A stretch of DNA of 11,969 nt from Acidimicrobiaceae bacterium UBA7830 (GTDB lineage: Bacteria > Actinomycetota > Acidimicrobiia > Acidimicrobiales > Ilumatobacteraceae), in NCBI GenBank assembly GCA_002501485.1, contig DLTS01000094.1, positions 1-11,969 on the forward strand, written 5' to 3'. This document shows, one piece after another, positions 1-8,342 of this stretch (position 1 is the first letter of the stretch; every line of letters starts with the position of its first letter). Position numbers and translations under genes: made by a program. The notes below the pieces were generated by a model. The model was given only the letters and a program-made list of their open reading frames with translations. It did not search any database and was not told where the DNA came from.

Positions 1-122
1 CGCTCGGCGGTGCTGCGCTTGCCGTGCAACATAACTTTGTTGATGAGTTGCGTGACGACGGGTGAACGGTACACCGGATCGGCGACGAGCTCGCGACGTG
101 GGGCTGGACCTTTACGTGGCAT
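1..122 (-). CDS. rpsG: 30S ribosomal protein S7 (N-terminal 40 residues, cut by window start)
   Basis: S7 is a primary 16S rRNA binding protein that nucleates assembly of the 30S head and lies near the E site. Only the first 40 codons are present, beginning MPRKGPAPRRE and continuing through VTQLINKVMLHGKRSTAE, which is the conserved S7 N-terminus; the reading frame stays open to the window edge. The ATG lies 3 bases beyond the rpsL stop, and its ribosome binding site (AGAGAAG) is inside the end of rpsL, so the two genes are almost certainly co-transcribed and probably translationally coupled. The truncation is caused by the window, not by a lesion. Identity follows from both sequence and str-operon position. 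Confidence 0.95.
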   Translation of the reverse strand, partial: MPRKGPAPRRELVADPVYRSPVVTQLINKVMLHGKRSTAE

Positions 123-125
123 GAC

Positions 126-497
126 TTACTTCTCTGCTTTCGCGCCGTATCGGCTACGGGCTTGCTTGCGATTCTTCACTCCGGCCGCGTCAAGGGCGCC
201 ACGGATGATCTTGTAGCGAACACCGGGCAGGTCACGAACGCGACCACCGCGGACGAGAACGATCGAGTGCTCCTGAAGGTTGTGGCCCTCGCCAGGAATG
301 TAGGCCGTCACTTCAATGCCACTCGACAGGCGAACACGGGCAACCTTGCGAAGCGCCGAGTTCGGTTTCTTCGGAGTCGTGGTGTACACGCGGGTGCAAA
401 CGCCTCGACGCTGAGGTGAACCCTTCAATGCCGGGGTCTTGCTCTTGGTGAACTTCGACTGGCGTCCCTGGCGGACGAGCTGTTGAATTGTTGGCAC
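126..497 (-). CDS. rpsL: 30S ribosomal protein S12
   Basis: S12 sits at the 30S decoding centre and controls translational accuracy; it is the classic streptomycin target protein. The 123-residue product begins MPTIQQLVRQGR and contains TPKKPNSALRK around residues 41-51 and GEGHNLQEHS around 69-78. Start choice: a GTG at 497 gives the family N-terminus exactly and has GAGAAGG 5 bases upstream. The frame is open for 15 more codons to an ATG at 542, but those residues match nothing in S12 and that start would read through the SD. Lys43 is conserved. Residue 88, normally Lys, is Arg here (RGGRVRDLPG), followed by Asp89, the residue methylthiolated in some bacteria. It stops with TAA, the only non-TGA stop among the complete genes in the window. 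Length matches the family norm. Confidence 0.97.
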   Translation of the reverse strand: MPTIQQLVRQGRQSKFTKSKTPALKGSPQRRGVCTRVYTTTPKKPNSALRKVARVRLSSGIEVTAYIPGEGHNLQEHSIVLVRGGRVRDLPGVRYKIIRGALDAAGVKNRKQARSRYGAKAEK

Positions 498-502
498 GTT
501 GA

Positions 503-509
503 CCTTCTC
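503..509 (-). promoter_or_regulatory. Ribosome binding site of rpsL
   Basis: GAGAAGG lies 5 bases before the GTG of rpsL. It decides the start in favour of GTG at 497 over the upstream in-frame ATG. Confidence 0.7.
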
Positions 510-566
510 GTTGTTGCGTATATCGGATCTGTGCTGAGCCAAATAGCTCGTTACACAGACCCCGGA

Positions 567-595
567 ATGTTATGAGTGGATACGAAAACCGGCAA
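567..595 (-). promoter_or_regulatory. Candidate promoter for rpsL-rpsG
   Basis: In the 102-base gap between rpoC and rpsL, TTGCCG (595-590) is followed after a 17-base spacer by TAACAT (572-567). Each hexamer matches 4 of 6 positions of the housekeeping sigma consensus, and the spacing is optimal. Transcription would begin near 560 and give a leader of about 60 bases before the rpsL GTG. No convincing terminator is visible after rpoC, so read-through from rpoBC may also feed these genes. This is assigned by motif matching only. Confidence 0.4.
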
Positions 596-599
596 CCTG

Positions 600-3500
600 T
601 CAGTCACCGTCAGCTACTGCGGCATCACCAACTGCTGCTGTTTCGAAGATACGGGCGAGGGCTGCGGCCGGATCATCGTCCTCAACCTCACTTGAGTAAT
701 AAGTCATCGGCTCGTAGTCAGGAGCCTGCACGGAGAACTCGCGGTAGCGCATCATGCCGGTACCGGCTGGAATGAGTTTGCCGATGATGATGTTCTCCTT
801 GAGGCCGATGAGGCCGTCGGACTTGCCGTCGATCGCAGCCTCAGTGAGCACTCGGGTCGTCTCCTGGAATGATGCAGCAGACAACCATGACTCGGTGGCA
901 AGCGATGCCTTGGTGATACCCATAATTTCCGGACGGCCCTCTGAGGGGCGATCACCAGACTCCACCATCGCCCGGTTTGTGTCTCTGAACCGTTTCGCAT
1001 CAACTCGTTCGCCAGGAAGGAAATCTGTTGATCCTGGTTCTGAAACGGCAATGCGGCGCGTCATCTGACGAACGATAAGTTCGATGTGCTTGTCATGGAT
1101 CGACACACCCTGGTCTCGGTAGACACGCTGCACCTCTTCGACCAAGTACATCTGCGTTTCGCGCGGACCCTTAATTTCCATAAGTTCCTTCGGATCAAAC
1201 GGTCCGTCGGTGATCGGATCACCTGCGCGAATTTCTGCTCCGTCAACAACCTCGGGCAGAGGGCGTGCGCCAAGTGGGAGCACGATCGGATGTTCATCTC
1301 CAGCATCGTCGACAACGACGACTGGAATACCCTTTCCTTCGTCTTCACCCATTCGCACGACTCCTGAAGCCGGTGACAAACGTGCTGACCCTTTCGGCGT
1401 GCGTGACTCGAAGAGCTCAACAACCCGAGGCAGGCCACCAGCGATGTCCTTACCGGCAACACCGCCTGTGTGGAAGGTACGCATAGTGAGCTGTGTCCCG
1501 GGCTCACCAATCGACTGTGCGGCGATAACACCAACCGCTTCACCGAGCTCGATCGCCTTACCGGTTGAGAGCGAACGGCCGTAGCACATTGCACACACGC
1601 CGAGTTCGGCATCACAGGTGAGAACTGAACGCACCCGAACACGGTCAACTGCGGCGTCGTCACGAAGGGCAGCCATCTCAAGATCGCCAATGATCGTGTT
1701 GCGCTCTAGGGTCTTGCGTCCGTCGGGCAACGCTTCTGACAATTCGACATCGCTGAGAAGCGCACGGCCAAAGAGTTTCGTCTCAAGGTACGAGCGAGTA
1801 TTCGCCGTGTCAGGAGCAACATTTTCAATCCATACACCGAGCGTGGTGCCGCAGTCTTCTTCACGAATGATGAGTTCCTGAGCAACGTCGACGAGACGCC
1901 GAGTCAAGTATCCCGAGTCAGCGGTACGAAGTGCGGTGTCGACAAGACCCTTGCGGGCACCGGGGGTTGCAATGAAGTACTCGAGGGTCTCAAGCCCTTC
2001 GCGGAAGTTCGACTTGATCGGACGAGGGATCATGTCACCGCGAGGGTTCGCAACGAGACCACGCATAGCGGCGATCTGACGCATCTGGGTCATGTTGCCA
2101 CGAGCGCCAGAACCGACCATCATGTCGATCGGGTTGAAGCGCTGTGACTTGAACTCCGTCTCCATGTCACGGGTCACGGCATTGGTCGCGTCGGTCCAAA
2201 TGCGAACCTCTTGCTGGCGGCGCTCACCATCAGTGATGATGCCTCGCTTGAACTGCTGCTCAACCTTTTCAGCCTGCGACTCGTGATCTTCGAGAATCGC
2301 TTTCTTCGTATCTGGAGTGCGAACGTCATCGATCGAAACTGTTAGACCCGACTGGGACGCAAAGCGGTAGGAGATGTTCTTGATGCCATCGAGCGATGCG
2401 GCAACCTCAGCGTTGGAGTAGTTGTCCGACAACTGCTCAACGATGATGCCGAGCTCACGCTTGCGCAGCACCGAGTCGATGTGACCGAAGCGCTCGGTGA
2501 AGTCTGCCGGAAGTGCCTCTTCGAAGAGCACTCGACCCAATGTTGATCGGTACTTTTCGGCACCAACAGGGCGCATCTCGATATCGGCGTGCAGGTCGAG
2601 TTCACCAGCGTCGTAGGCCTTGATGGCTTCCCAGTTATGGCGGAACACACGGCCTTCACCCTTCGAACCCTCAACAAATTCGGTGAGGTAGAACGCACCG
2701 ATAACCATGTCTTGGGTTGGGGTCACGATCGGACGACCTGACTGCGGTGACAAGATGTTGTTTGCGCTCAGCATGAGCACCCGAGCTTCAGCTTGGGCTT
2801 CGGCGGAGAGCGGGACATGGATAGCCATCTGGTCGCCGTCGAAGTCAGCGTTAAACGCCGTACACACGAGCGGGTGGATCTGAAGGGCCTTACCTTCGAC
2901 AAGAACTGGCTCGAACGCCTGAATACCGAGACGGTGCAAGGTAGGCGCACGGTTCAGCAGAACAGGGTGCTCCTTAATGACGTCTTCGAGAACGTCCCAC
3001 ACCTGCGGGCGACGACGCTCAACCATACGCTTTGCAGTCTTAATGTTTTGTGCAACATCGAGTTCAACAAGACGCTTCATGATGAATGGCTTGAAGAGTT
3101 CCAGCCCCATCAACTTGGGAAGACCGCACTGGTGCAGTTTCAGAGTTGGGCCCGCAACGATGACCGAACGACCGGAGTAGTCAACCCGCTTACCGAGAAG
3201 ATTCTGCCGGAAGCGTCCTTGCTTACCCTTCAACATGTCGGACAGTGACTTCAGTGGACGGTTTCCTGGGCCGGTGACTGGACGTCCCCGGCGACCATTG
3301 TCAAACAAGGCATCCACAGCTTCTTGGAGCATGCGCTTTTCGTTATTGACAATGATCTCAGGGGCTCCAAGATCAAGCAGGCGCTTCAATCGGTTGTTGC
3401 GGTTGATCACTCGTCGGTAGAGATCGTTGAGGTCGCTGGTGGCGAATCGGCCACCATCGAGCTGCACCATTGGGCGAAGTTCTGGTGGGATTACCGGAAC

Positions 3501-4508
3501 GACGTCGAGGATCATTGCACGAGGGTCATTCAAGCGTTGGCTCGACGGATCATCGGCGTCAACACGACGGTTGAACGATGCGACGATCTTCAGCCGCTTA
3601 ATCGCCTTCTGCTTACGCTGAGCGCTGAGCGGCTTCTGGCCGTCTTGTGGGTCGATTGCCTCACGGAGTTTGCGCTCTTCTTCGTCGAAGTCGATGCGCT
3701 CGATCAAAGACTTGATGGCGTCGGCCCCAGTGCCACCTTCGAAGTACTCGCCGTAACGATCGGTGAGTTCGCGCCACAGCAATTCGTCTTCGAGAATGAG
3801 CCGCGAGTGCATGCCCTTGAACTCTTCCCAGGCACGCTGTACCAGATCGATCTCAGCCATGTAGCGCTCGCGTAGGGCTTCAATTTCTTTGTCGGCATCG
3901 CGACGAAGTTTCTTCGCGTCAACACCCTCAGCTTCGGCAATTTCTGCTTCCGCTTCGAGTTCTTTATAACGACGGTCGACCTCGAGTTCGAGTTCTTTTT
4001 CGAGTTCGTCTTTCTCGGCGAGATACTCGGCCTCGAGGCTTGAAAGATCTTCGTGACGACGATCCTCATCAACCCAGGTCACGAGGTTGGCTGCGAAGTA
4101 AATCACCTTCTCAAGTTGCTTTGCTTTGAGTTCTTCGCGAGGTTCAAGACCGGCGAGCAGGTACGCAAGCCATGAACGTGTGCCACGGAGATACCAGATG
4201 TGAACGACTGGCGCTGAGAGTTCGATATGGCCCATGCGGTCACGACGAACCTTCGAGCGGGTCACTTCAACGCCGCAACGCTCGCAAATAATACCCTTGA
4301 AGCGGACCCTCTTGTACTTACCGCAGTAACACTCCCAGTCGCGGGTTGGTCCGAAAATCTTTTCGCAGAAGAGACCTTCCTTCTCTGGGCGCAGCGTGCG
4401 GTAGTTGATGGTCTCCGGCTTCTTTACTTCACCGTGTGACCACATGCGAATCTGGTCGGCGGTTGCCAGCCCGATCTTCAGTTGATCGAACATGTTGACG
4501 TCAAGCAT
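600..4508 (-). CDS. rpoC: DNA-directed RNA polymerase subunit beta'
   Basis: This is the largest catalytic subunit of RNA polymerase, 1302 residues, close to the roughly 1,300 usual in actinobacteria. N-terminal zinc-binding cysteines are at 60, 62, 75 and 78. The magnesium-binding active-site motif NADFDGDQM is at 553-561, with Asp 555, 557 and 559. The bridge helix and trigger-loop region spans about 790-850 (GARGNMTQMRQIAAMRG) and continues at about 990-1020 (GVIAAQSIGEPGTQLTMRTF). The second zinc site has Cys 886, 965, 972 and 975. Residues about 150-235 form a Glu/Lys/Arg-rich, predicted coiled-coil insert like the actinobacterial beta' insert. The ATG start is preceded by GAAGGA 6 bases away and gives the expected MLDVNMFDQLKIGLA N-terminus. 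It lies 48 bases after rpoB, consistent with an rpoBC operon. No disrupted motif is seen. Confidence 0.99.
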   Translation of the reverse strand: MLDVNMFDQLKIGLATADQIRMWSHGEVKKPETINYRTLRPEKEGLFCEKIFGPTRDWECYCGKYKRVRFKGIICERCGVEVTRSKVRRDRMGHIELSAPVVHIWYLRGTRSWLAYLLAGLEPREELKAKQLEKVIYFAANLVTWVDEDRRHEDLSSLEAEYLAEKDELEKELELEVDRRYKELEAEAEIAEAEGVDAKKLRRDADKEIEALRERYMAEIDLVQRAWEEFKGMHSRLILEDELLWRELTDRYGEYFEGGTGADAIKSLIERIDFDEEERKLREAIDPQDGQKPLSAQRKQKAIKRLKIVASFNRRVDADDPSSQRLNDPRAMILDVVPVIPPELRPMVQLDGGRFATSDLNDLYRRVINRNNRLKRLLDLGAPEIIVNNEKRMLQEAVDALFDNGRRGRPVTGPGNRPLKSLSDMLKGKQGRFRQNLLGKRVDYSGRSVIVAGPTLKLHQCGLPKLMGLELFKPFIMKRLVELDVAQNIKTAKRMVERRRPQVWDVLEDVIKEHPVLLNRAPTLHRLGIQAFEPVLVEGKALQIHPLVCTAFNADFDGDQMAIHVPLSAEAQAEARVLMLSANNILSPQSGRPIVTPTQDMVIGAFYLTEFVEGSKGEGRVFRHNWEAIKAYDAGELDLHADIEMRPVGAEKYRSTLGRVLFEEALPADFTERFGHIDSVLRKRELGIIVEQLSDNYSNAEVAASLDGIKNISYRFASQSGLTVSIDDVRTPDTKKAILEDHESQAEKVEQQFKRGIITDGERRQQEVRIWTDATNAVTRDMETEFKSQRFNPIDMMVGSGARGNMTQMRQIAAMRGLVANPRGDMIPRPIKSNFREGLETLEYFIATPGARKGLVDTALRTADSGYLTRRLVDVAQELIIREEDCGTTLGVWIENVAPDTANTRSYLETKLFGRALLSDVELSEALPDGRKTLERNTIIGDLEMAALRDDAAVDRVRVRSVLTCDAELGVCAMCYGRSLSTGKAIELGEAVGVIAAQSIGEPGTQLTMRTFHTGGVAGKDIAGGLPRVVELFESRTPKGSARLSPASGVVRMGEDEGKGIPVVVVDDAGDEHPIVLPLGARPLPEVVDGAEIRAGDPITDGPFDPKELMEIKGPRETQMYLVEEVQRVYRDQGVSIHDKHIELIVRQMTRRIAVSEPGSTDFLPGERVDAKRFRDTNRAMVESGDRPSEGRPEIMGITKASLATESWLSAASFQETTRVLTEAAIDGKSDGLIGLKENIIIGKLIPAGTGMMRYREFSVQAPDYEPMTYYSSEVEDDDPAAALARIFETAAVGDAAVADGD

Positions 4509-4517
4509 GTCGGTTCC

Positions 4518-4544
4518 TTCGTTCCTCTTCGTTCATTCTCGTTC
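4518..4544 (-). repeat. GAACGA repeat with 10-base period in rpoB-rpoC spacer
   Basis: Read on the minus strand, GAACGA occurs three times exactly 10 bases apart (4544-4539, 4534-4529, 4524-4519), with variable 4-base spacers. The third copy runs into the rpoC Shine-Dalgarno GAAGGA. The 48-base spacer is therefore purine-rich and poor in structure. It may act as an unstructured loading region for ribosomes, or it may simply be a slippage product; its function is unknown. Confidence 0.6.
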
Positions 4545-4556
4545 GTGTCAGGTTGA

Positions 4557-7500
4557 TCAGCGACTCGCGCGTTGACGGCTCTCATCGTCGTCTGAGCCAC
4601 GCTCAGGTCGGGAAATATCGATACCAAGATCCTCCATCGTGCGATGAATGTCATCGTCAAGATCACGCATCTCGATCTCCCGGCCGTCGTCGCCGAGCAC
4701 CTCAACATTGATGCAGAGTGCCTGCATCTCTTTCATGAGGACCTTAAAGCTCTCTGGCACGCCAGGTTCAGGGATGTTGTCACCCTTCACGATGGCCTCG
4801 TAAACCTTAATGCGGCCGAGAACGTCGTCGCTCTTGATCGTGAGGAGTTCCTGCAAACAGTAGGCGGAACCGTATGCCTCGAGGGCCCACACTTCCATCT
4901 CACCGAAGCGCTGTCCACCGAACTGGGCCTTACCACCGAGCGGCTGCTGAGTGATCATCGAGTATGGGCCGGTTGAGCGGGCGTGAATCTTGTCGTCGAC
5001 CAAGTGGGCGAGTTTCAAGATGTACATGTAACCCACTGTCACCTGGTTGTCATAAGCCTCGCCAGTACGCCCATTAAAGAGGGTCGCCTTACCATTGGTG
5101 CCAATCAGTCGGTCGCCGTCGACGCTTTCCGGGGTGAGGTTGCCGAGTACCTGCTGAATAGTCGGGTGCTTACCAGCCTTTTCGACTTCGTCCCAATTGG
5201 CACCGTCGAAGACCGGTGTCGACACGAAAACCGATGGATCGGTGCTCGGACGAGTTTTCCGCTCGACACCACGCACGGGCGCATTGCCAACCGTCTCGCC
5301 GGATGCGTCAGACCATCCCCAACGAGCGCCGTAACCGAGGTGCGCTTCAAGCACCTGACCAACGTTCATTCGGCTTGGAACACCGAGCGGGTTGAGGATG
5401 ATGTCGACGGGTGAACCATCAGCGAGGTACGGCATGTCCTCGACAGGCAGCACCTTGGAAATAACACCCTTATTGCCGTGTCGTCCAGCAAGTTTGTCGC
5501 CCACTGAAATCTTGCGGGTCTGAGCGACGTACACGCGAACGAGCTGGTTCACTCCTGGAGCGAGTTCGTCGCCGTCATCGCGATTTGACACCTTGACGTC
5601 GATGACCTTTCCAGACTCACCGTGCGGAACCTTGAGGCTGGTGTCTCGAACTTCGCGGGCTTTCTCACCGAAGATCGCACGCAAGAGCCGCTCTTCTGGG
5701 GTGAGCTCGGTTTCGCCTTTTGGTGTGACCTTTCCAACGAGGACGTCACCGGGGCCAACTTCGGCGCCGATGCGGATAATTCCACGATCGTCGAGGTCGG
5801 CAAGGATGTCGTCGGACAGATTCGGGATGTCACGCGAGATCTCTTCTGGACCAAGCTTGGTGTCACGAGCATCAATCTCGTGGACGTGAATGTGGATCGA
5901 CGTCAACACATCGTCTTTCACAAGCCGCTCCGACAAGATGACGGCGTCCTCGAAGTTGTAGCCCTCCCACGGCATGAACGCGACGAGGAGGTTCTTTCCG
6001 AGAGCGAGTTCACCACGGTCAGTTGATGGACCGTCTGCGAGCACCATTCCCTTCTTGACTTTCTCACCTTCTGCAACCCGCACGCGATGGTTGATGCACG
6101 TGTCTTGGTTCGAGCGACGGAACTTTGACAGGAGGTACGTGGTCTTGCCCGACTTCGTGTAGTTCACGGTGATCGTCTCACCGCTCACTTCTGTAACGAC
6201 GCCATCTTCGGTTGCTTCGATGAGGTCGGCCGCATCACGAGCGGCCCGGCTCTCAATGCCGGTTCCGATGTATGGCGCTTCAGCACGAAGCAATGGGACT
6301 GCCTGACGCTGCATGTTCGCGCCCATGAGTGCACGGTTTGCGTCGTCGTGCTCAAGGAACGGGATTAGCGCTGTTGCGACCGAAACAATCTGCTTCGGTG
6401 ACACGTCCATGAAGTCGACCTCTGCGGGAGCAACGTACCCAATGTCGGTGGTTGCACCAAAGAAGCTTTCCTGCTCGAGCATCTTCCGGAGGTCATCAAG
6501 GCTCGCCGCTTGAGGTGAACGACGAACAAGTACGCGAGGGTTCTTGAACGTGCCGTCAGGGTTGAGCGGAGCGTTGGCCTGAGCAACGACGTAGTCCTCT
6601 TCTTCGTCAGCGGCCATGTAGACGATCTCACCGGTCACGCGACCGTCAGCAACGCGGCGATACGGGCTCTCAATGAACCCGAATTCGTTCACGCGAGCGA
6701 AGCTCGACAGACCACCGATAAGCCCAATGTTTGGACCCTCTGGGGTCTCAATTGGGCACATCCGACCGTAGTGCGAGAAGTGGACGTCACGCACTTCAAA
6801 GCCGGCGCGCTCACGGCTTAGACCACCAGGGCCGAGGGCCGAGAGGCGACGGCGGTGCGTTAGACCCGAGAGCGGGTTCACCTGGTCCATGAACTGTGAC
6901 AACTGGGATGTGCCGAAGAATTCTTTGATCGCCGCCTGGACCGGACGGATGTTGACAAGGGTATTCGGGGTGATCGCTTCGACGTCTTGGGTTGTCATGC
7001 GCTCACGGACAACACGCTCCATACGGCTGAGACCGATGCGAACCTGGTTCTGGATGAGTTCACCTACCGAGCGGATGCGACGGTTCGCGAAGTGGTCTTG
7101 ATCGTCAAGACGGTAGCCAGGCTCCTGCTTGACGAGGTTCAGCATGTAGGTCACCGCTGCGAGCACTTCGCAACGACTAAGGACATACTGGCCCTCTTCT
7201 GGAAGGTCGAGCAGCGGCTCACCGTCAAGGTTAGTTCCACTGAGATCGAAGATCTGACCGAGGCGCTCGACTTCGGCGCCCAGTTTGCGGTTGAGTTTGT
7301 AGCGACCGACACGGCTGAGGTCGTAACGACGGCTTTCGAAGAACGCATTACGGAAGTAGGCCTTTGCCGACTCGACGGTTGGTGGCTCGCCTGGACGGGC
7401 ACGCTTATAAATCTCAACGAGTGACTCTTCACGGGTTGGCGCGTTGTCACGCTCTTTGTCCCATTGGTCTTCGAGGAAATCGAAATGGCGAACAAACTGC

Positions 7501-8159
7501 TCGAGGAAACCAGGGGCATTTTCTTCGTCGTAACCGAGCGCACGAAGCAGCGTGAAGATTCCGATGCGGCGCTTGCGAGCAACTCGGGTTCCGCAGGTGA
7601 CGTGCTTTCCAGGGCGGTGCTCAACGTCGAACTCCATCCATTCACCGCGATACGGGTGGATGGTTCCCTTTACGAGCTGGTGTTTCGTCAGGTTGCGGAG
7701 GCGGTAACGCTCACCCGGTTCAAAGATGACGCCTGGGCTACGAACGAGCTGTGACACGACGACACGCTCAGTGCCATTGATGATGAACGTTCCTTTTTCG
7801 GTCATCATCGGGAATTCACCCATGAACTGCATTTGCTCTTTGATCTCGCCGGTGTGCGCGTTGAGGAAGCGAGCCCGGACGAAGATCTGCGACTGGTACG
7901 TCATGTTGTGCTGACGGCAGTGCTCTACGGAATACTTCGGCTCTGGACGCAGGTCAGGGTCAAACGGATCGAAGTCAAGTTCGAGCTGAAGGTTTTCTGA
8001 GAAATCCTTGATCGGCGAAATATCTCGGAACGTGTTTGCTAAGCCTTCTTCTAGAAACCACTCAAAGCTTTCGCGCTGAACTGCAAGCAAGTCTGGAAGC
8101 TCTAGTGGCTCCTCGAGGTTGCCAAAGGAATAACGCTCACGGGTGGTCGAACTGGCCAC
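4557..8159 (-). CDS. rpoB: DNA-directed RNA polymerase subunit beta
   Basis: This is the second-largest catalytic subunit, 1200 residues. The rifampicin-binding region is at about 414-446 (FFGTSQLSQFMDQ then NPLSGLTHRRRLSALGPGG). Asp425, His435, Arg438 and Ser440 correspond to E. coli 516, 526, 529 and 531, so the usual resistance substitutions are absent there. Further conserved blocks are CPIETPEGPNIGLI at about 468-481, GYNFEDAVILSERLV at 733-747, GDKLAGRHGNKGVISKV at 887-903, and the C-terminal clamp-contact block from about 1060 (STGPYSMITQQPLGGKAQFGG). The tail, about 1188-1200, is charged. The start is GTG, with GAGGTG 4 bases upstream. The gene follows a 280-base spacer with its own promoter candidates and precedes rpoC by 48 bases. 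Confidence 0.99.
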   Translation of the reverse strand: MASSTTRERYSFGNLEEPLELPDLLAVQRESFEWFLEEGLANTFRDISPIKDFSENLQLELDFDPFDPDLRPEPKYSVEHCRQHNMTYQSQIFVRARFLNAHTGEIKEQMQFMGEFPMMTEKGTFIINGTERVVVSQLVRSPGVIFEPGERYRLRNLTKHQLVKGTIHPYRGEWMEFDVEHRPGKHVTCGTRVARKRRIGIFTLLRALGYDEENAPGFLEQFVRHFDFLEDQWDKERDNAPTREESLVEIYKRARPGEPPTVESAKAYFRNAFFESRRYDLSRVGRYKLNRKLGAEVERLGQIFDLSGTNLDGEPLLDLPEEGQYVLSRCEVLAAVTYMLNLVKQEPGYRLDDQDHFANRRIRSVGELIQNQVRIGLSRMERVVRERMTTQDVEAITPNTLVNIRPVQAAIKEFFGTSQLSQFMDQVNPLSGLTHRRRLSALGPGGLSRERAGFEVRDVHFSHYGRMCPIETPEGPNIGLIGGLSSFARVNEFGFIESPYRRVADGRVTGEIVYMAADEEEDYVVAQANAPLNPDGTFKNPRVLVRRSPQAASLDDLRKMLEQESFFGATTDIGYVAPAEVDFMDVSPKQIVSVATALIPFLEHDDANRALMGANMQRQAVPLLRAEAPYIGTGIESRAARDAADLIEATEDGVVTEVSGETITVNYTKSGKTTYLLSKFRRSNQDTCINHRVRVAEGEKVKKGMVLADGPSTDRGELALGKNLLVAFMPWEGYNFEDAVILSERLVKDDVLTSIHIHVHEIDARDTKLGPEEISRDIPNLSDDILADLDDRGIIRIGAEVGPGDVLVGKVTPKGETELTPEERLLRAIFGEKAREVRDTSLKVPHGESGKVIDVKVSNRDDGDELAPGVNQLVRVYVAQTRKISVGDKLAGRHGNKGVISKVLPVEDMPYLADGSPVDIILNPLGVPSRMNVGQVLEAHLGYGARWGWSDASGETVGNAPVRGVERKTRPSTDPSVFVSTPVFDGANWDEVEKAGKHPTIQQVLGNLTPESVDGDRLIGTNGKATLFNGRTGEAYDNQVTVGYMYILKLAHLVDDKIHARSTGPYSMITQQPLGGKAQFGGQRFGEMEVWALEAYGSAYCLQELLTIKSDDVLGRIKVYEAIVKGDNIPEPGVPESFKVLMKEMQALCINVEVLGDDGREIEMRDLDDDIHRTMEDLGIDISRPERGSDDDESRQRASR

Positions 8160-8163
8160 GGTT

Positions 8164-8169
8164 CACCTC
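8164..8169 (-). promoter_or_regulatory. Ribosome binding site of rpoB
   Basis: GAGGTG lies 4 bases before a GTG codon and fixes that GTG as the rpoB start. No ATG lies in the roughly 175 bases upstream on this strand. Confidence 0.7.
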
Positions 8170-8254
8170 AAATTCTTAGCGAGTCGGTCAAGTGAGCGCG
8201 CCAAGTAAACACACGTGGGAGAAGTGTTCAAACGACGACGCACAGCAACGTCCA

Positions 8255-8284
8255 ACCCTATCGCCGTCGGGCGAGGATCGTCAA
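8255..8284 (-). promoter_or_regulatory. Second (proximal) candidate promoter for rpoBC
   Basis: TTGACG (8284-8279) matches 5 of 6 of the -35 consensus. After an 18-base spacer comes TAGGGT (8260-8255), which fits only the minimal TAnnnT form of a -10. A transcript would start near 8248 and have a leader of about 90 bases. This is weaker than the distal candidate because the -10 is poor; tandem rpoB promoters would not be unusual. Confidence 0.3.
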
Positions 8285-8342
8285 CGTGCTACCACGGCGT
8301 CTTCGTAACACCAGCCGGCAGAGCCGAGGTGCTGTGGCCGAC

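Noticed and set aside
498..542. Upstream ATG of rpsL adding 15 residues
   Set aside because: The extra residues do not belong to S12, and the GTG at 497 has the proper SD and spacing.
562..592. CCGG...CCGG pair after rpoC, considered as a terminator
   Set aside because: It has only 4 bp with a 23-base loop and no U-tract.
1061..1690. Open frame of 209 codons on the minus strand in another phase of rpoC
   Set aside because: It overlaps an intact, highly conserved RpoC segment and shows no recognisable domain; an overprinted gene is unlikely.
2793..3248. Open frame of 151 codons on the plus strand over the RpoC active site
   Set aside because: It lies opposite the NADFDGDQM region and is fully explained by the sense gene.
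3324..3875. Open frame of 183 codons on the plus strand inside rpoC
   Set aside because: It is antisense to the conserved N-terminal part of RpoC, has no plausible SD or family resemblance, and results from codon bias in rpoC.
3804..4061. Charged coiled-coil stretch in RpoC, considered as a novel insertion
   Set aside because: It matches in place and character the known actinobacterial beta' helical insert.
6777..6779. RpoB Phe461, first suspected as a change at a rifampicin-resistance residue
   Set aside because: Alignment by counting shows it matches E. coli Pro552, a variable site that is aromatic in other bacteria too; the resistance residue Pro564 is conserved as Pro473.
7151..7645. 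Open frame of 164 codons on the minus strand in another phase of rpoB
   Set aside because: It lies wholly within conserved RpoB coding sequence, with low-complexity Ser/Thr/Arg composition typical of shifted frames.
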